Shown here: positions 1 through 11,751 of the stretch, piece by piece
Layout: every line of letters begins with the position of its first letter
Numbering within the stretch: position 1 is the first letter of the stretch
Assembly (NCBI RefSeq): GCF_019649055.1
Contig: NW_026570330.1
Coordinates: forward strand, 310,001-374,000
Length of the DNA stretch: 64,000 nucleotides
Source: Paramacrobiotus metropolitanus
Taxonomy: Eukaryota > Tardigrada > Eutardigrada > Parachela > Macrobiotidae
Direction: 5' to 3'
Position numbers and translations under genes: made by a program
The notes under the pieces: model-generated
What the model was told of the DNA's origin: nothing
Seen by the model: the letters and a program-made list of their open reading frames with translations, nothing else
Database searches by the model: none

Positions 1-299
1 TTATATTTCATATTTATTATCTTAATTTATTTTAAATTTTTTATATTTGCTACAGCAGGCGAGTGCGGTTCCTCCTTGGTAGTAATATCTGCTTGTACGG
101 TTTTTTAAAGTTAACCGAACACTCTCATTCAGAAGGGTTTTTTGCAAAAGCCGTATTACAAAATTATTTAAGAATTTTTCTGCCTTAGTTAATTTCAACT
201 TTTTTCCATTGTCAAATCAATTTTTTCAGTTTATAAAAAATGAAAGCATGAAAGCTGCTCTGTTTCAAATTAATTTAATTTCTCGCGTGGATGTTGCAG

Positions 300-873
300 A
301 AATTTCACATCCTGGATATCTTCAATGAGACGGTAGAGAGTATGCACTGGGCGTTTGATTCGTCCAATCAGCGGCGATACGCCCGCGATATTTACAAGAT
401 GATGGTAAAAATTTATTGTTCGGCTGATATTTCTGGTTGTCGACGTCTGATCATTGGTTGTGCTTTCAGCCTCAAATTTTGAGTATGTGACAAAGAAATG
501 GGAGAATATTCAGGATGCGGCGCTCCATGCCCGCCGTGTGTATCCCATTCAAGCTGATGTGGACCTGCACGGTATGATCGACCCAACGGAATGCTTCCTG
601 AAGAGCGTTAAGCAGCCCAAGGTGACAGCATTATTAAGACCTTATTCAGCGTTTATTAAATTATTTATTAAGATCAAATTGTCTCGCATATTTATTAAAA
701 TATTTGGTTATCGAATTTTTATAAAGAATTTACCAAAGTAACTTTGCTTGTTTCTGTAGGGAAAGCGGGCGCGTGGTAACGACGCAACGACGTCTGGTTA
801 TGGCGAGAACATTGTGGAAAATAGCGATTCGGATAAAGAAAATCAGACCGGACGTAAAAAAGCCAAGCAGTAA
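300..873 (+). CDS. 3' end of an unrecognised gene, three exons visible
   Basis: Three exons can be joined in one frame. The first is 300-404, after a TTGCAG acceptor and before GTAAAA. The second ends at 621 (before GTGACA) and starts at 484, or at 471 if the stronger acceptor is used, which would break phase. The third is 760-873, after TTCTGTAG, and ends in TAA. The visible protein contains KFHILDIFNETVESMHWAFD, then YVTKKWENIQDAALHARRVY, and ends in a hydrophilic tail with NSDSDKENQTGRKKAKQ. The acidic-then-basic tail looks like a nuclear localisation signal, so a nuclear protein is inferred. The 5' part lies outside the window. I do not recognise the family. The conserved splice borders and clean frame support a real gene; its function is open. 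Confidence 0.5.
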
Positions 874-1479
874 GGCGGGAGTTATCGCGTGAAGAGATGG
901 TGTGTGGACGGACTGAAAGATTTGCGGTTGGAATGTTTTGTTTTAGTGACGCAGTAATATTTTTACTTTTTTTCTACTGCAGTAAAGATACGGTTTCCAG
1001 TTTTATGCAGTCGGGTATTTTTGCTTTACCGACCTTTTCACCTGCGACTAATGTTAGGCTGTTTTCGGAGTGGACGGATTTTTTCGTTTATACGCGACTG
1101 AATGTATCGGTTTATTAGGAAGTGGTGTTTTAGTTTCCGTGGTTTTTCTTGGACTTGCTGATTGTTGATGTAGCACTCAAATGTTGTGCTGATTATTGAA
1201 TAAAATTCAATTAAGTAGTGCTGAAATGTGCGTCGCAAATAAAACCGCGCGCTTTCCTTATTGTACGGCCGAAATGCGCTTTTGGTGGTACACCAAAATG
1301 CGCTTTGGTGGGCCACCAAATGCGCTTTGGGCGCCGCACATCCTGCGTCACATCTAGCGATAGGCCGTTGAAGTGGTAGGACAGTACCGTAGCGCTGGCG
1401 CGGCACATACAGCGGAACGCCGGGTAGTGCTCGTCAGCATCGCCCAATAGTCCCACTAACTACTAACGCGCACAACTGT
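874..1479. other. intergenic; short triplicated repeat
   Basis: No gene is seen. At about 1270-1335 the motif AATGCGCTTT followed by GGTGG/CACCAA occurs three times in tandem, a small degenerate minisatellite with internal dyads. The ORFs over it are low-complexity readings of this repeat. Confidence 0.4.
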
Positions 1480-1684
1480 GCGTTTGACGCAGGTTAATGC
1501 ATTGCTGATGTTGCTGCTGCGTGTTTGCATGGTGATGGCTGCCTCTAGAGCGACCGCAATCTGGTATTCGTGGTTGTTTGTTTTACCGAAGGGCCCGTGT
1601 TTTGATTGGAATGTCCTGGCATCAAAGACCAGGTGCCGGTTTGTAGCTGGGTCAGCCAGAATTAAACGCCATAACCCACATACG
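1480..1684 (-). pseudogene. orphan 5' half of the F-box family exon 3
   Basis: Read on the minus strand, a TTCATTTTAG acceptor ends at 1685. It is followed by a phase-2 exon start and SVCGLWRLILADPATNRHLV, the second half of an F-box and the start of the LRR-like part. The same exon in genes B and C begins VCTLWRSILVDP and VCALWRAILAEP after the same acceptor and phase. Similarity continues through YQIAVALEAAITMQTRS and then stops; an in-frame stop follows near 1456. Nothing resembling the 91-base exon 2 or the Tudor-like exon is visible upstream on this strand. It is a truncated copy, probably not expressed. Confidence 0.7.
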
Positions 1685-1759
1685 CTAAAATGAAAGAAAC
1701 TGTTAGCTGCGGACAGGGAAGTCCAACAATAAACAGTAATTTGGAACACTTGTAAGTGT

Positions 1760-2713
1760 CCTTATATGTAGTTGAAATGCTATTCCAGATACGCTAAATC
1801 ACAAATAGAGGCTTCAGAAAAGTTTTGCAAAGAGCAATTTTCTTCAGATTTATATTTATTTTTCTGTTATAATCGGCCATGTCAGTTTTATTTTATGTAT
1901 TGTCACTGAATTTCTTAATTCTATTTTGTGCGGGAGGTCGTACGTCACATTGTACAAAATTCATACCGCTGTATGTGGTGTAACACATGTACCATGTATG
2001 ACCGAAAGTATAACTTTCGTTTCTATTTTGGGGATTTATTTTTCAATATGTACTTTCGTTTCTTGTACATGTAATGACTGCGATCTAGGGGCTGGGCTGA
2101 ATCTACGTAAGGGTCTGGTATCTCTATCTATACCGGAAATACAAGAGCAAACGGCAAGAGGTAGATCGCGGTGTTTACTGGCTTCCCATTATCATAAAAC
2201 CCAAAATCTATAACATTAATGTATACTGTGACACATGTGTCTCAGCCTTTATTGTCCTGTGGTGGGTGCAATTCAAGATCGTCGATACATGTAGTTCACA
2301 ATTTCACGAAAATAATCAAACAAAGTGCTACGTAATTGACAACAAGTGTCGTGTACGTTGCTTTCCTAGCAACTACTGTTTCACTTCTTACTTCTTTCTG
2401 CTGTACTTTCTGTCATTCTACCTGCTGCGCAGTTGCTGCACACATCATTAATTATGTAGTATTAATTAACTATTAAAGTATTACTTATACAATACTTCAC
2501 AACAAGGCAACATTTTGGCGCCGCAAAAAGGGCAAGCCGACCTGCACATCACAAAGGGGCCTAAAAAAGAATGAAGTACCAAAAGCTGATTGGACAACTC
2601 CGCCCACTCCAAATGCCAATGGCGAATGGCGCAATTGCACAGTCTTTGATGGAATGAGAGGCCCCTCCTCCTCGATGTGAGGCGCACGGCAGCATGGATG
2701 GAGGCACCGCGTC
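1760..2713. other. intergenic, nothing recognised
   Basis: AT-rich sequence without a convincing gene, repeat or RNA. The short ORFs here have no family resemblance and no usable splice context. Confidence 0.3.
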
Positions 2714-2753
2714 GTGTGCAAAACGCAAAAGGTGGAAAACGATGCTTGGTGCA

Positions 2754-2911
2754 GATATAGCGGATTCTGGCCTGACGGATCGACGCGCAACTGGGACGAT
2801 GTGGATTTACGGAATTTCGATGTCTCGGGCCTGACCAACATGGCCTTGCGCGAAATGGATGCAGTATATCCTATAACTAACCACGCCGGGCTTGCGGAAA
2901 GTTTGCAATAA
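2754..2911 (+). pseudogene. orphan exon 4 of the F-box family
   Basis: After a TTGGTGCAG acceptor the plus strand reads YSGFWPDGSTRNWDDVDLRN and then FDVSGLTNMALREMDAVY, running to a stop at 2909-2911. This matches exon 4 of gene A (YNGFWPDGTARNWNDVDLRK) with the same phase-2 entry. No exon 1-3 sequence precedes it on this strand. The neighbouring exon 3 piece (1480-1684) is on the opposite strand, so the two are separate or rearranged remnants. It could be a last exon still used by something upstream, but I see no partner. Confidence 0.65.
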
Positions 2912-4003
2912 AGTACTCATATAATGTTCAACTGGAACTCACTGATATGCTACGAAACAGCAGAGGCAAAGATAGGTTAGCCTAGCCAGCGCAATTTTCC
3001 GCTTGTTGATCAGTTTACGTTTGCCCTTCACTGGTGGTTTGATGACGCGCTTGGTTTTCTTCGTGGTTGGAACACCCAGCTAACAGGGACACGTTATAAA
3101 CGAACATCCGCCTAACAGGGACACATTATACTTCTGCATATGTCACTTATACTACGTAAAAAACTTACGTTGTCCGCCAACGCGTAGCGTGTCTCACGAT
3201 CGCTGGCATTCTCCCAATCTTTGATACGAGTATTGGTGAGCGTATGTGTGTGCTTTCGTTCAGCACACACAAAATTTAACTCAATAATATGTTTATGTGT
3301 GAAATGTGGATAATCGCTGGGCTTCAATGTCGAAGATTGCACAGACAGGCAAGCTGCTAAAGCATCCCAAACATTTTAATTATTAAGCAAAGTTATCAAA
3401 CCGCTTGCGAGTATACGCGCCGTTACGTCGCGCGTTTTGCGCCACTACAGTCAAATCTTCACTATTTAGTGCTCTATAAAAGTATAAAAGTACGCTATAC
3501 GCGGTGTATGCAGCCTGGCTTCGCTCACTATCCACTGTCCTATTAGAGCGCGGCGGTGCGACTGGTGCTCTACCTTGGTTTAGAGAGCTGGTGCATGCAT
3601 CGGCTATCGTAATCTGGATTTTTTCTCTGTTATTGAGCGGCCTTAATGTGAGGCGAAAAAATACCTATTTTCATTCTTTTTATTGGTCAAATCCAACCAA
3701 GGACAGGATGCGTCGCATTACAAAGCAGACTGAGCACAATGATATGCCCTGAATAACTACGAAAGCGACAACCAGACTGTGTTTGGTGCTCTGCTGCTGA
3801 CAGAACGACTGTCATGAACAATTTCGCTTCGCTGACCCACATAAACGCGTGCACGGTGTGCTGTCGCACCAAAGTGCAGTTAACGACGGTTTTAGCTTCA
3901 CTGGTAACTGCAGAGAAACGCGTGTTCCACAAGAGTATTTTTTATACTACTACATCTATAAATTTTCATCTTGAAGTCGCATAACTGACTTACACTGCTT
4001 TTT
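2912..4003. other. intergenic and upstream region of gene A
   Basis: No gene is recognised. A short direct repeat (AACAGGGACAC) occurs at about 3077-3087 and again near 3113-3123. No clear TATA box could be assigned to gene A. Confidence 0.3.
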
Positions 4004-6283
4004 ATGGAAATGACTGAATGTAAATCGCGGAGCTGTATAGGAAGCCGAGAATGGGGTGTAATGAACTATGTATTGGTAAAACGGGAGGGCGATTGGTGGC
4101 TGGGAAAGATTAAAGACATCAAAGAGGATGAATTCTTTATCGACTTCATGTCTCCGGCTGTGGCGGCAAGCTGGATCCATACGCGCCACATCTGGCTCCA
4201 CCATCCTCTTCTGCACTATAATTACACGCAACCCAGCAGTGTCTCAGTTCAGGTTGCTGTTCGACAGAACGACCATGGTCCGTACGTTTTTCGGTCCGGC
4301 ACTCTGCTCCGACCCCGAATGACCAATGAGTTTCGGTCATTTTACTACGTTGTTCTGGATAATCAAAACCAATCAGGATTGGTCCGATGCAACGTCGTTC
4401 GTTCCTTTCAGATCATTGAACGTCTGCCGTCACCGCACGAGGCGCCGATTTGTGGTTTGCGCTCGTCACCGAGATTGGTTTGGGTCAAACGTGTCATACC
4501 GTTTGATAAAGCCTTCCTCATTCAGGCTAACCTAAGTCATCTTAAAAACTGCGTCTCGTATTCCCAATCGAATGGTGGAACAACTGCATATCCTTCGCAT
4601 ATTCTTAGCAACGCCCAGTTCCTGAAGAACGAACGAAGAATGTACGTGCGCGTGGACAACGACACTGTGACTTTTATTTTCTTGGAACAGCACAGTAATT
4701 CACCTGGGGAATCGGCGGTGTGTCAAGAGGAGACCCTGCATCGCCGTTGCGCAGAGTATTACAGGCAATGCGTCAAAGTGGAGGGCGCTAATCGAATGCC
4801 GGCAGCCGGTATCCGCCTTACCTTCAATAAATTTGATTCGCAAACCGGTGAGCGCGTGAATTCAAGCGACAGGCGGATGAACGGGCTAACTGAGGCGTGG
4901 TCTAATGTACTTAATAATTAATGTTGGAAACGTTCATAACGTGTGCCTATTGAAATTATGAATAATTATTATTATTTAAAGTACTGTTTTTGCGGTAGAG
5001 ACCATAAACGGCCTCCCCTTGCCGGTGCTCGAAAATGTCCTACTGGGTCTGGACTTGTTTGACCGATTTCGTGCGAAAAGGTTGGTGAAAAACAACCACA
5101 GATTTACTGATCGACAGCACTCTGTCAGTCAAAAGAATTCGAATGAACGAATCGATCGCAGCAGACGCATAACGCATGTACTGTACATACTTCGCTTATA
5201 CTCGTGCTACAGTAACTGTGTATCTGTACTGTAGTGTAAGTGTGTAACTATAGTGGCATGTAGCCTTCTGTAGAAGTCTACACTTTTCTTGCAAAGAGTC
5301 CGAAAAATAGTTGCCGAAAAATTCGGCAACTATCCTTCACTTGTAATGTTTGGTTGATGGCATCGATTTCTCATCTTGTGCAGCCATTTCTTTGCGATTG
5401 CAGGGTCTGCGCGTTGTGGCAGGATGTTCTAGCCCGTCCTGCAGCAGACCGGCATCTCTTCATAGACACGCACCAGATTCAGAAATTCGAAGTGAGTTCG
5501 TCGCGGCAGCTCGACTACGTATTTGCCGTGCTACTGGAAGAATCCATCACGATTCACACCCGCACCGTCTCCTACATTTCCTCCTTCTGCGACGACTTTT
5601 CAAAGCACACTGCGCATCTTCTCAGCCTCAAAGCGGTCAAGTTAGATAGGCTCGTCATTAAAGGCGGCTACGATTGGGTGGGCATTTGGCACCACCAACC
5701 GGTTGCTGCGGAGTCCAGTTTTGATTGGACCTGCAACTGTCTAAAAGAGTTCTTTCCATTGTGCCAGCAACTGATCCTCGTCAAGTACACATTATCCGGG
5801 GTGCTCCAGACACCCTACCGCATGCAGTTTGGTGTGACGCATAATCCGTATTACAAAATGTGCATCGAATGGCACGAAGATATTGCCCATCGCGAGCTCT
5901 TCCTTGATGTTGTGGTATCGCGGTTAACTATTGACTGCAATGGTTCCAAGTCCCAAATTCTCCGCGCGATTCTCATGGCAAGTGAAACCAGTTTTCCTTT
6001 TGTCGGTTATGCCGTGTACGAGCGGGTAGCGGCAGTGTATCAGCGAATGCTCCTGACCTTGACGTATCCCGACGACTGGGCGGATATCCGTATCCTCCTG
6101 CAAATGTGAGTTACTTGAAGTTGTTTTTGAACCTGTTTTAAAATGGTGGCCTTGCTTAGATATAACGGATTTTGGCCAGATGGAACTGCGCGAAACTGGA
6201 ATGATGTGGACCTACGGAAGCTGGATGTCACGCGGCTGACTAAAATGACCTTGCACGTACTGGATGCCGTTTTTCGACTGTGA
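4004..6283 (+). CDS. gene A: Tudor/agenet-like, F-box, LRR-like protein
   Basis: Four exons: 4004-4847, 4999-5080, 5404-6105 and 6160-6283 (stop TGA). They give 1752 nt, 583 residues, with intron phases 1, 2, 2. Exon 1 starts at the first ATG of the frame and carries a module with NYVLVKREGDWWLGKIKDI and IDFMS...WIHTRHIW (about residues 20-70), which resembles the bent beta-barrel of Tudor/agenet domains. Exon 2 plus the start of exon 3 gives LPLPVLENVLLGLDLFDRFR then AKR/VCALWQDVL, an F-box split by an intron (about residues 287-325). The rest (LKAVKLDRLVI, CQQLILVKYTL) is LRR-like, and exon 4 gives YNGFWPDGTARNWNDVDLRK. F-box proteins usually bind Skp1 and recruit substrates to SCF ubiquitin ligases; that role is inferred here. 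The Tudor-like assignment is tentative. All splice borders are GT-AG, and the same structure recurs in genes B and C. Confidence 0.8.
5307..5333. repeat. perfect 12-bp hairpin in intron 2 of gene A
   Basis: ATAGTTGCCGAA and its exact reverse complement are separated by three A residues. It lies inside intron 5081-5403. Function unknown. Confidence 0.7.
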
Positions 6284-7144
6284 ATTGCACCTAACCACAC
6301 CGGACGTGCAGGCGGGAGAAAATATCATCACTTTTCGACTTTGAAGCTTGCTGACCCATCTTGTAAATTTGCTAATAGCATTTGGGCCTTCTATACTACT
6401 AAAATAGCTTCGCGCAAAAATGCACGAGATGACAGCTGCATTCACTGGTTTGGGTAACGCTCGAATAGACTTGCGCCTTAAATTGCAACGTTTTGAAAAT
6501 TCTTAAACTGGCTATGTCTCGTAATTTTTTCCTTTGTGGGTGTTCCGGCAATTTTCGTGCTATCGTCGAATGACTTTGAGATATGCAAGGTTGGTTCAAT
6601 GGATATAGTTCTGACGATTGAGGCTTGTATGTTTTTGCACAGCCTCTTTTGTTTAGCATCATTCGTGTTTTCTGTTTTATTGTGCTAATGGGTTACTGAG
6701 TGTACGTAATACTTATAGCAACTACGTTCTTCTGTTATTAAGCCTAGTTTTATGCTAGCTGACGCGTGAACAAAAGTTCGGGGCTATATAAGCTAAACCA
6801 GCGGGATTATACAGCCGATTAGTACGAGCGACTGTTTACTTTATTGCGTTTTGACCGACACCGTTAATGTTGCTGGTGATATGTAGTGAAAATAAAGAAC
6901 TTCGAGCAACCTGCGAGGATGCTCCTGCATGCAGTATTATATGACTGCTTAATTACCGTATACGTTACGAGTCACTTTTCGTTCCTTAAGTACTAGCATT
7001 TTATAGATTTCAGTAAGTCGAATTCGGATGTACTTCACTGTTCGGGCCCGAGGCCTTCTTTAATTCATAAATCCATTAAAAATGGCACTTTACATGGAAT
7101 TTGTATTAGCCTGCTCAAAACATGCAGTACTAACCAATGCGAGT
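6284..7144. other. intergenic, nothing recognised
   Basis: No gene is supported between the stop of gene A and the first hairpin repeat copy. A possible core-promoter-like TATATAAG stretch occurs near 6784-6792 without an obvious gene downstream. Confidence 0.3.
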
Positions 7145-7146
7145 AA

Positions 7147-7217
7147 CCCTTCTCGTGTTAGACTGCCACTCAGAAGACACATCGATCTTCTACAGTGCGG
7201 TCCAAAACGGGACCGGC
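7147..7217 (+). repeat. dispersed hairpin repeat, copy 1
   Basis: One of six copies with the pattern CCCGTGTTAGACCG, TCGCTCAGAAGAC, loop, CTTCTACAGCG, CGGTCCAAAACGGG. The two halves pair into an approximately 30-pair hairpin. In this copy the CGCT/AGCG stem of the other copies has become CACT/AGTG, a change on both arms that keeps pairing. Confidence 0.8.
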
Positions 7218-7386
7218 TTCCAACAAGATTTTCCTTACTTCTAGAGTAATGAATGAAAATATCATAAAATTATGCATTAACATAAAAAGCCTGAAGCAGG
7301 CTATTATACGTATACCAGTAGTCCAGTACCACAAAATTAGTCGGTAAGCCTTATAAAATTCTAGATTTTATAAATTTCTATCCGTC

Positions 7387-8690
7387 ATGACGATCTTCTC
7401 CAAATATTTAACGGCCAACCGATGTCAGGCCTTTGGCTTAACGCAAGACTCTAGCTTCCCGCAAGTGAGGACCACTTACGATGCTTTTATTGCTTTCTAT
7501 ACGTACATGAAGAACCTGGTCGCCGACGGCCGCGTGAGAATGGTAAATAAACAAAAATGTATTATCCAGTCAGCGTACTGTTATTAATAGATTCATATAT
7601 TCCTACGTCCTTTTTAAAAAAAATTACTCCTAATTTGAGAATCAGTTTGCGATACCTTTGGCAGTTTTATAAAATCCAGCGTCTTTCAAAGCTCCCTGCC
7701 AGTAGTTCGATAAAAAATTTTTGGTTTCCCGAAAGTTTTTAAAAACATTTCAAACTTTCGGTACTTAGCCGTTCGTAGTAACTTCCAGCAAATTCAGGAA
7801 AATGTCTTGAATGAGCAAATACTCGTACAAGTTTCGCAGTTTAGCAACATTACCAAGAGTGATTTAAATTGTCAACTGCGTCAAACTTATACGTAATTTT
7901 ACTTATTTTGAATTCCCGAAAGGTTTAAGATGCTGTTAATTCCTTCCAAATACCTCAAAACTATACACCGGACAGAAACACTCCATTGCTTGTCTTGGCT
8001 TGCAAAACGACTTCCGCACCGTCGTGCTGTCGTCGGAAGTAGTTTGTTACATCGGTGAGGACGGCGCGCGATGCCTCCAGTATCCCAACAGCCAGTACGT
8101 CTGGCTTCCGGGATATTTGCTGCCGGAGAAGGTCGTCCCGTACACCGGTACGGAGCAGCCGCCGTTCCTGCTGACACTGCGCAGGCTGAATGTTGCCGAA
8201 GAGCACCTTTTACACGTTCCTGTTCATGCTGGGTCGGTCAACGTTGGGTTAATGGTTACAGCTGTTAATCAGTTTATTCAACCTCCTCGTATTTTTCAGC
8301 CCATTCCTTAGTCAGTATTAAGTACTGCGCCAGTGTGGTCGTGGTGGGCCGGCCTGACTCGTGGAAGACGATCCTGGTCAGTTTAACGCTGAGTTTCTTC
8401 GGACGGGAACTGCACACACTGCGCAACGTCCGCCAGAAATCAATGCCAGCGCTGCGTGAGCGGTGGCAAAAGCTGCGGCACCCGCACATATTCCATGACG
8501 TGTTCGAAATCACCACACTCCGAGAGGTCATCCGGGCCTCGTTCGAGCAGCAGCTGCCCGTTAACTATCGCACGGTGGACGAGCCGGCACAGCCGACGTC
8601 CAGTGTGCGCATCTCCGCCAACGCGGGGAATGCCGAGGAGCTGGTGCAGTCGGGACTGACCGGTCAGACAGTGCTGATCTTAACCTACAT
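7387..8690 (+). CDS. putative unrecognised gene, at least three exons
   Basis: Exon-like blocks are: 7387-7542, starting at an ATG and ending before GTAAAT, with FSKYLTANRCQAFGLTQDS and FIAFYTYMKNLVADGRVRM; about 7990-8255, with VVLSSEVVCYIGEDGARCLQ and WLPGYLLPEKVVPYTG; and about 8330-8690, with WKTILVSLTLSFFGRELHTL and WQKLRHPHIFHDVFE. The third block, with hydrophobic residues spaced as LxxxFFxxEL and a helix LREVIRASFEQQLPV, is faintly like a BEN domain, but I would not rely on it. Exon borders of blocks 2 and 3 are not resolved. The block at 9190-9277 may belong to the same gene. The composition differs from the AT-rich flanks, which supports coding. Confidence 0.4.
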
Positions 8691-8890
8691 ACGTCCTTCT
8701 GTGATACTGGTGGTAGTTTTGAAATTCATTAATCAGCGTCGCTCTGGGATACTGGTTGTAGTTTGGAAACTGGGAAACTCACAAACCTTCGTGGCTCTTT
8801 GATACTGGTTGTCCCTCTCGGATACTGGTGGCGGTTTCCAAACTTACTAACCTACGCCTTCTATGATACTGTTGGCAGTTTGGAAACTCA
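8690..8890. repeat. degenerate minisatellite
   Basis: About four imperfect units of roughly 50-60 bp share TGATACTGGTGGTAGTTT and GGAAACTCA. They follow directly on the last exon-like block, and ORFs across them are repeat readings. Confidence 0.6.
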
Positions 8891-9189
8891 CTATGACACT
8901 AAAACTATGTTCATTTGTGCCAAATTTAAATACATTAATTAATCAGATACCCAGATAGCTAAAAGGTCGCAAAGATGGACTGAAAAGGCAGAAAAGTCTT
9001 GAAGAAATAGTTATATTATTTTTTTATCATGCTTTCTGAGCTTTAAGCTGCATATTTTTTCATTTTAAATTTTTCGAATGTTTTTACAGATGCTTCGGCT
9101 GTTTTTTTAAGCATTTTACATTTAAATATACTTTCAAAATCTATTGTGTTACTGTAACTACAGACTGTATATCAAATTTTTGTAATCTC

Positions 9190-9277
9190 CTTGTGAAGGT
9201 GAAGCCGTCCAAGTTGCGCCAGCATGACTGCAGGAGCGGCCCCAGCGAGGCACTCCGTGCATGCCTGGCATATACGT
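9190..9277 (+). other. exon-like segment, similar to 28866-28990
   Basis: The segment reads KPSKLRQHDCRSGPSEALRA and CLAYT and ends at a good donor (GTAAGTAA). The stretch GAAGCCGTCCAAG...CCCCAGCGAGG recurs near 28870 with scattered changes, so the two are copies of one source exon. The other copy keeps upstream residues that look like a leucine zipper. A bZIP origin is possible but weak. Confidence 0.35.
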
Positions 9278-9638
9278 AAGTAACACTCGCAAATGCAAGT
9301 ATTTCTCATTACCTTTTCAACGCAAAACTTCTCACCTGACTAGCAGAACAAGATCCTCTACTTTTCTCACCATCAGTTCCTTTTCAACAACACGTAAAAA
9401 GATTAATCAGTTTGTTGTTTGTTATTAGTATTGCGTGGACAAAGATTATTCTTCTGTCTACAGCCGGCACGGGAACGACTATCGCTAAAATATTCGAACG
9501 AAATAACGAAATCTCCGCCGTTTTCAAAAACAACGGAACGACGGCGGAGGCGATGGTGCCGGATGAAACCCGCCGTAAAGTTCACGGCGTAAACTGGTTA
9601 CTTACAGACTGTACTAGCGTGCGTATTTCACACCTCTG

Positions 9639-9865
9639 AACTTCGTCGCGGAAACCGTCGAGGGCAATTAATTTCTTAACCAACTGCACGCTGTCGAATC
9701 ACACAGTATTTGCAATGCCAGGCATACATCCGATAAATCCTTACCGAATAGACCTCGAAGTCTCGTAATCGGTTATCCTGCTCTTGATGTAATAATATAA
9801 TATAAGCGCTGTCCGGAATCCAGCCTACAACCAAGCTGTGGAACTGTTTATGACCGCTTATTAGG
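9639..9865 (+). pseudogene. gene fragment homologous to 35517-35690
   Basis: The sequence around TTCGTCGCGGAAACCGTCGA and TCCGGAATCCAGCCTACA aligns with the region at 35525-35660 (FVAGTVERHFTDSC...ANALFGIQATAKLQGR). This copy has lost its frame and is interrupted by about 60-70 bases of LINE 3' tail. The source protein is not recognised. The other copy is open to a stop. Confidence 0.5.
9745..9802 (+). mobile_element. 5'-truncated LINE 3' tail insertion
   Basis: CTGCTCTTGATGTAATAATA plus the preceding approximately 20 bases matches the 3' end of the LINE at 47510-48002. It sits exactly where the alignment of 9639-9865 with 35517-35690 is interrupted, so it inserted into that copy. Confidence 0.6.
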
Positions 9866-10387
9866 CGCGCAAAACATCAATATTAGATTCCAAGTCTGAA
9901 TGCTTAAGTACTGTAATTTACTCCGGTTTGGCAACTGTTTTAAACTGGCTTGCATCGTGCACGGATATCGTCGCAAGTTGGCAATCGGCGTTTCCATGGG
10001 AATTCATACGCAGACAAAAGTGGACTATGGGTGTGTACAATGTATGTAGTACACTTTATGCACTTTACTAAGTAAAGTGCATTTGCGTTGCACCATTAAA
10101 CTTCAGTTTCGATTTGTTTATCCATGCTCCATGCCTTTCCAGGTACAATGGTAATCTTTAAGACGCAGAGAAAGTACTTAGCCGTACAAAAATTACTGTG
10201 ACGCCGCTTAGGTGATCCCGGTTCTTGCGCTTACACTTTTTTGAGTCGTAATCTGTCGTATTTAGCTGCTAAACATGCAAATTCAACATCCATCGATCCT
10301 CGGCATTCATGCAAACGAATTTAGCGTCAGATGTGTTGTACTGCGTAGATAACTCACACTAAGGATAATTAGTTGGTATGTATGTAT
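9866..10387. other. intergenic; short palindrome
   Basis: No gene is seen. TGCACTTTACT/AGTAAAGTGCA at about 10057-10081 is a perfect inverted repeat with almost no loop. Confidence 0.4.
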
Positions 10388-10460
10388 GACCTTTCCCGTG
10401 CGAGATCGTCGCTTAGAAGACATGCTGATCTTCCGCAGCGCGATCCAAAACGGGACTGGC
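10388..10460 (+). repeat. dispersed hairpin repeat, copy 2
   Basis: Same hairpin as at 7147. Here GACCG/CGGTC of the other copies is GATCG/CGATC, a paired substitution that keeps the stem. Confidence 0.8.
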
Positions 10461-10674
10461 TTCCAAACAAGGCATTTTATTGCTTTACATCGGCATATTT
10501 TAACCAAAATATTGTAAATGCATTTAAATTCATGGCTGCAAGACACATCGCAAACTGGATTCGCTAATTAAACGCATCTATACGACTGTAAATAATAAAG
10601 CGAAGGCTAGCCATTTTTTTGCGCTCAGCAAGGTGTGTGTTAGCGTTATACATGTATGTTTAAGCGGAAGGTGA

Positions 10675-10899
10675 ATGTTAAGGTTCAATAAATGTAAAAT
10701 GGAAGACTTCTTTTTCCATTTTACACTTCCAAGCGTAGAAGGTCCCTATCAGTACATGCAAGTAATTATCGAAAACACGCCCACCGCCGTGGGTGCCGAG
10801 CATCCATGTTTCGCTACCGGCACGTCGGCGTCCGGAGCTCCAGGTTGTTTTTGCGCGACTACGCTGACGATTACCCTTAACGATGCGGATCGATTGTGA
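10675..10899 (+). other. unrecognised ORF, possibly a last exon
   Basis: After a possible acceptor near 10738 the frame reads YQYMQVIIENTPTAVGAEHP and GAPGCFCATTLTITLNDADR to a stop. The base composition is gene-like and richer in GC than the flanks. Just upstream, TGTAAAATGGAA and TTCCATTTTACA form a 12-bp hairpin (about 10690-10724). No partner exon or family is identified. Confidence 0.25.
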
Positions 10900-11751
10900 A
10901 ATTGAGTACGACTGTACGAATCTGTACGATGATACGATCTTATAAAATTCACCTCACTGCGATATCTCTACCGATACAATTTAAGGAAATGCTCGGCATC
11001 GTACCAGGAAGCGATCTGTAAACCAAAAGTAAACAGCAAATCAAACGCACCGAATATCATCCATCACGACATATGCCGCAAAGTCGTAAACTACTACCGA
11101 CAGAAGCCTTGGTACATAAAGCAATAGTACAGATATTTTTTCTTCATCTACGACATTAGCGACATTAGCTGCCTTTCGACGGGATGGTGGAGTGTTTTAA
11201 ACCCTTGCGGAGTCGGAGGTGCCGAATTAAAGTGCTCATTGCGGACATACGATCGGCTGCCAGAGTTGCGCTCTGAGACGTCTTTCTCGCGCCCATGGAC
11301 AACGGGTCTGCGATTTTGTCGACGCTTTTCTTAAACGGTTTAGAGTGCATCTGGCGTCGATCGCAGCTCGACGGGGGCTAACGGCCATTTTAGATGAATC
11401 TGTGACGAGTCGACGACTGTTTTGGTGTTGGATCGGCCCAGTTCGGATGGAGCAATGCAAGGCCGGGCCGTGTTAGCCAAACGAAAAGTGTTAGCCAAAC
11501 GATTATTTGACTAAAAAACGGACTAAAGCTTTAAAAATAAAAACTCTTAATGTATACTAGTGACTGGTAAAATCAAATTTAAATTTTTGTGTTCATTGCG
11601 TCAATCTACATATGTCGTACATAGCGTTTACGGTGGGCCGCGCTGCCCGGGCCGCGGCAACTTTCTGTGCGGTAGAAGGGTGCGCGAGACTCGCACATCT
11701 TGAATCGCTTCCTTGCATGTTCAAGGTCACAACCCAATAAATATTGTGTCA
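10900..11751. other. intergenic, nothing recognised
   Basis: ORFs on the minus strand at 11165-11460 have no family resemblance and overlap each other. No RNA gene or transposon is seen. Confidence 0.3.
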
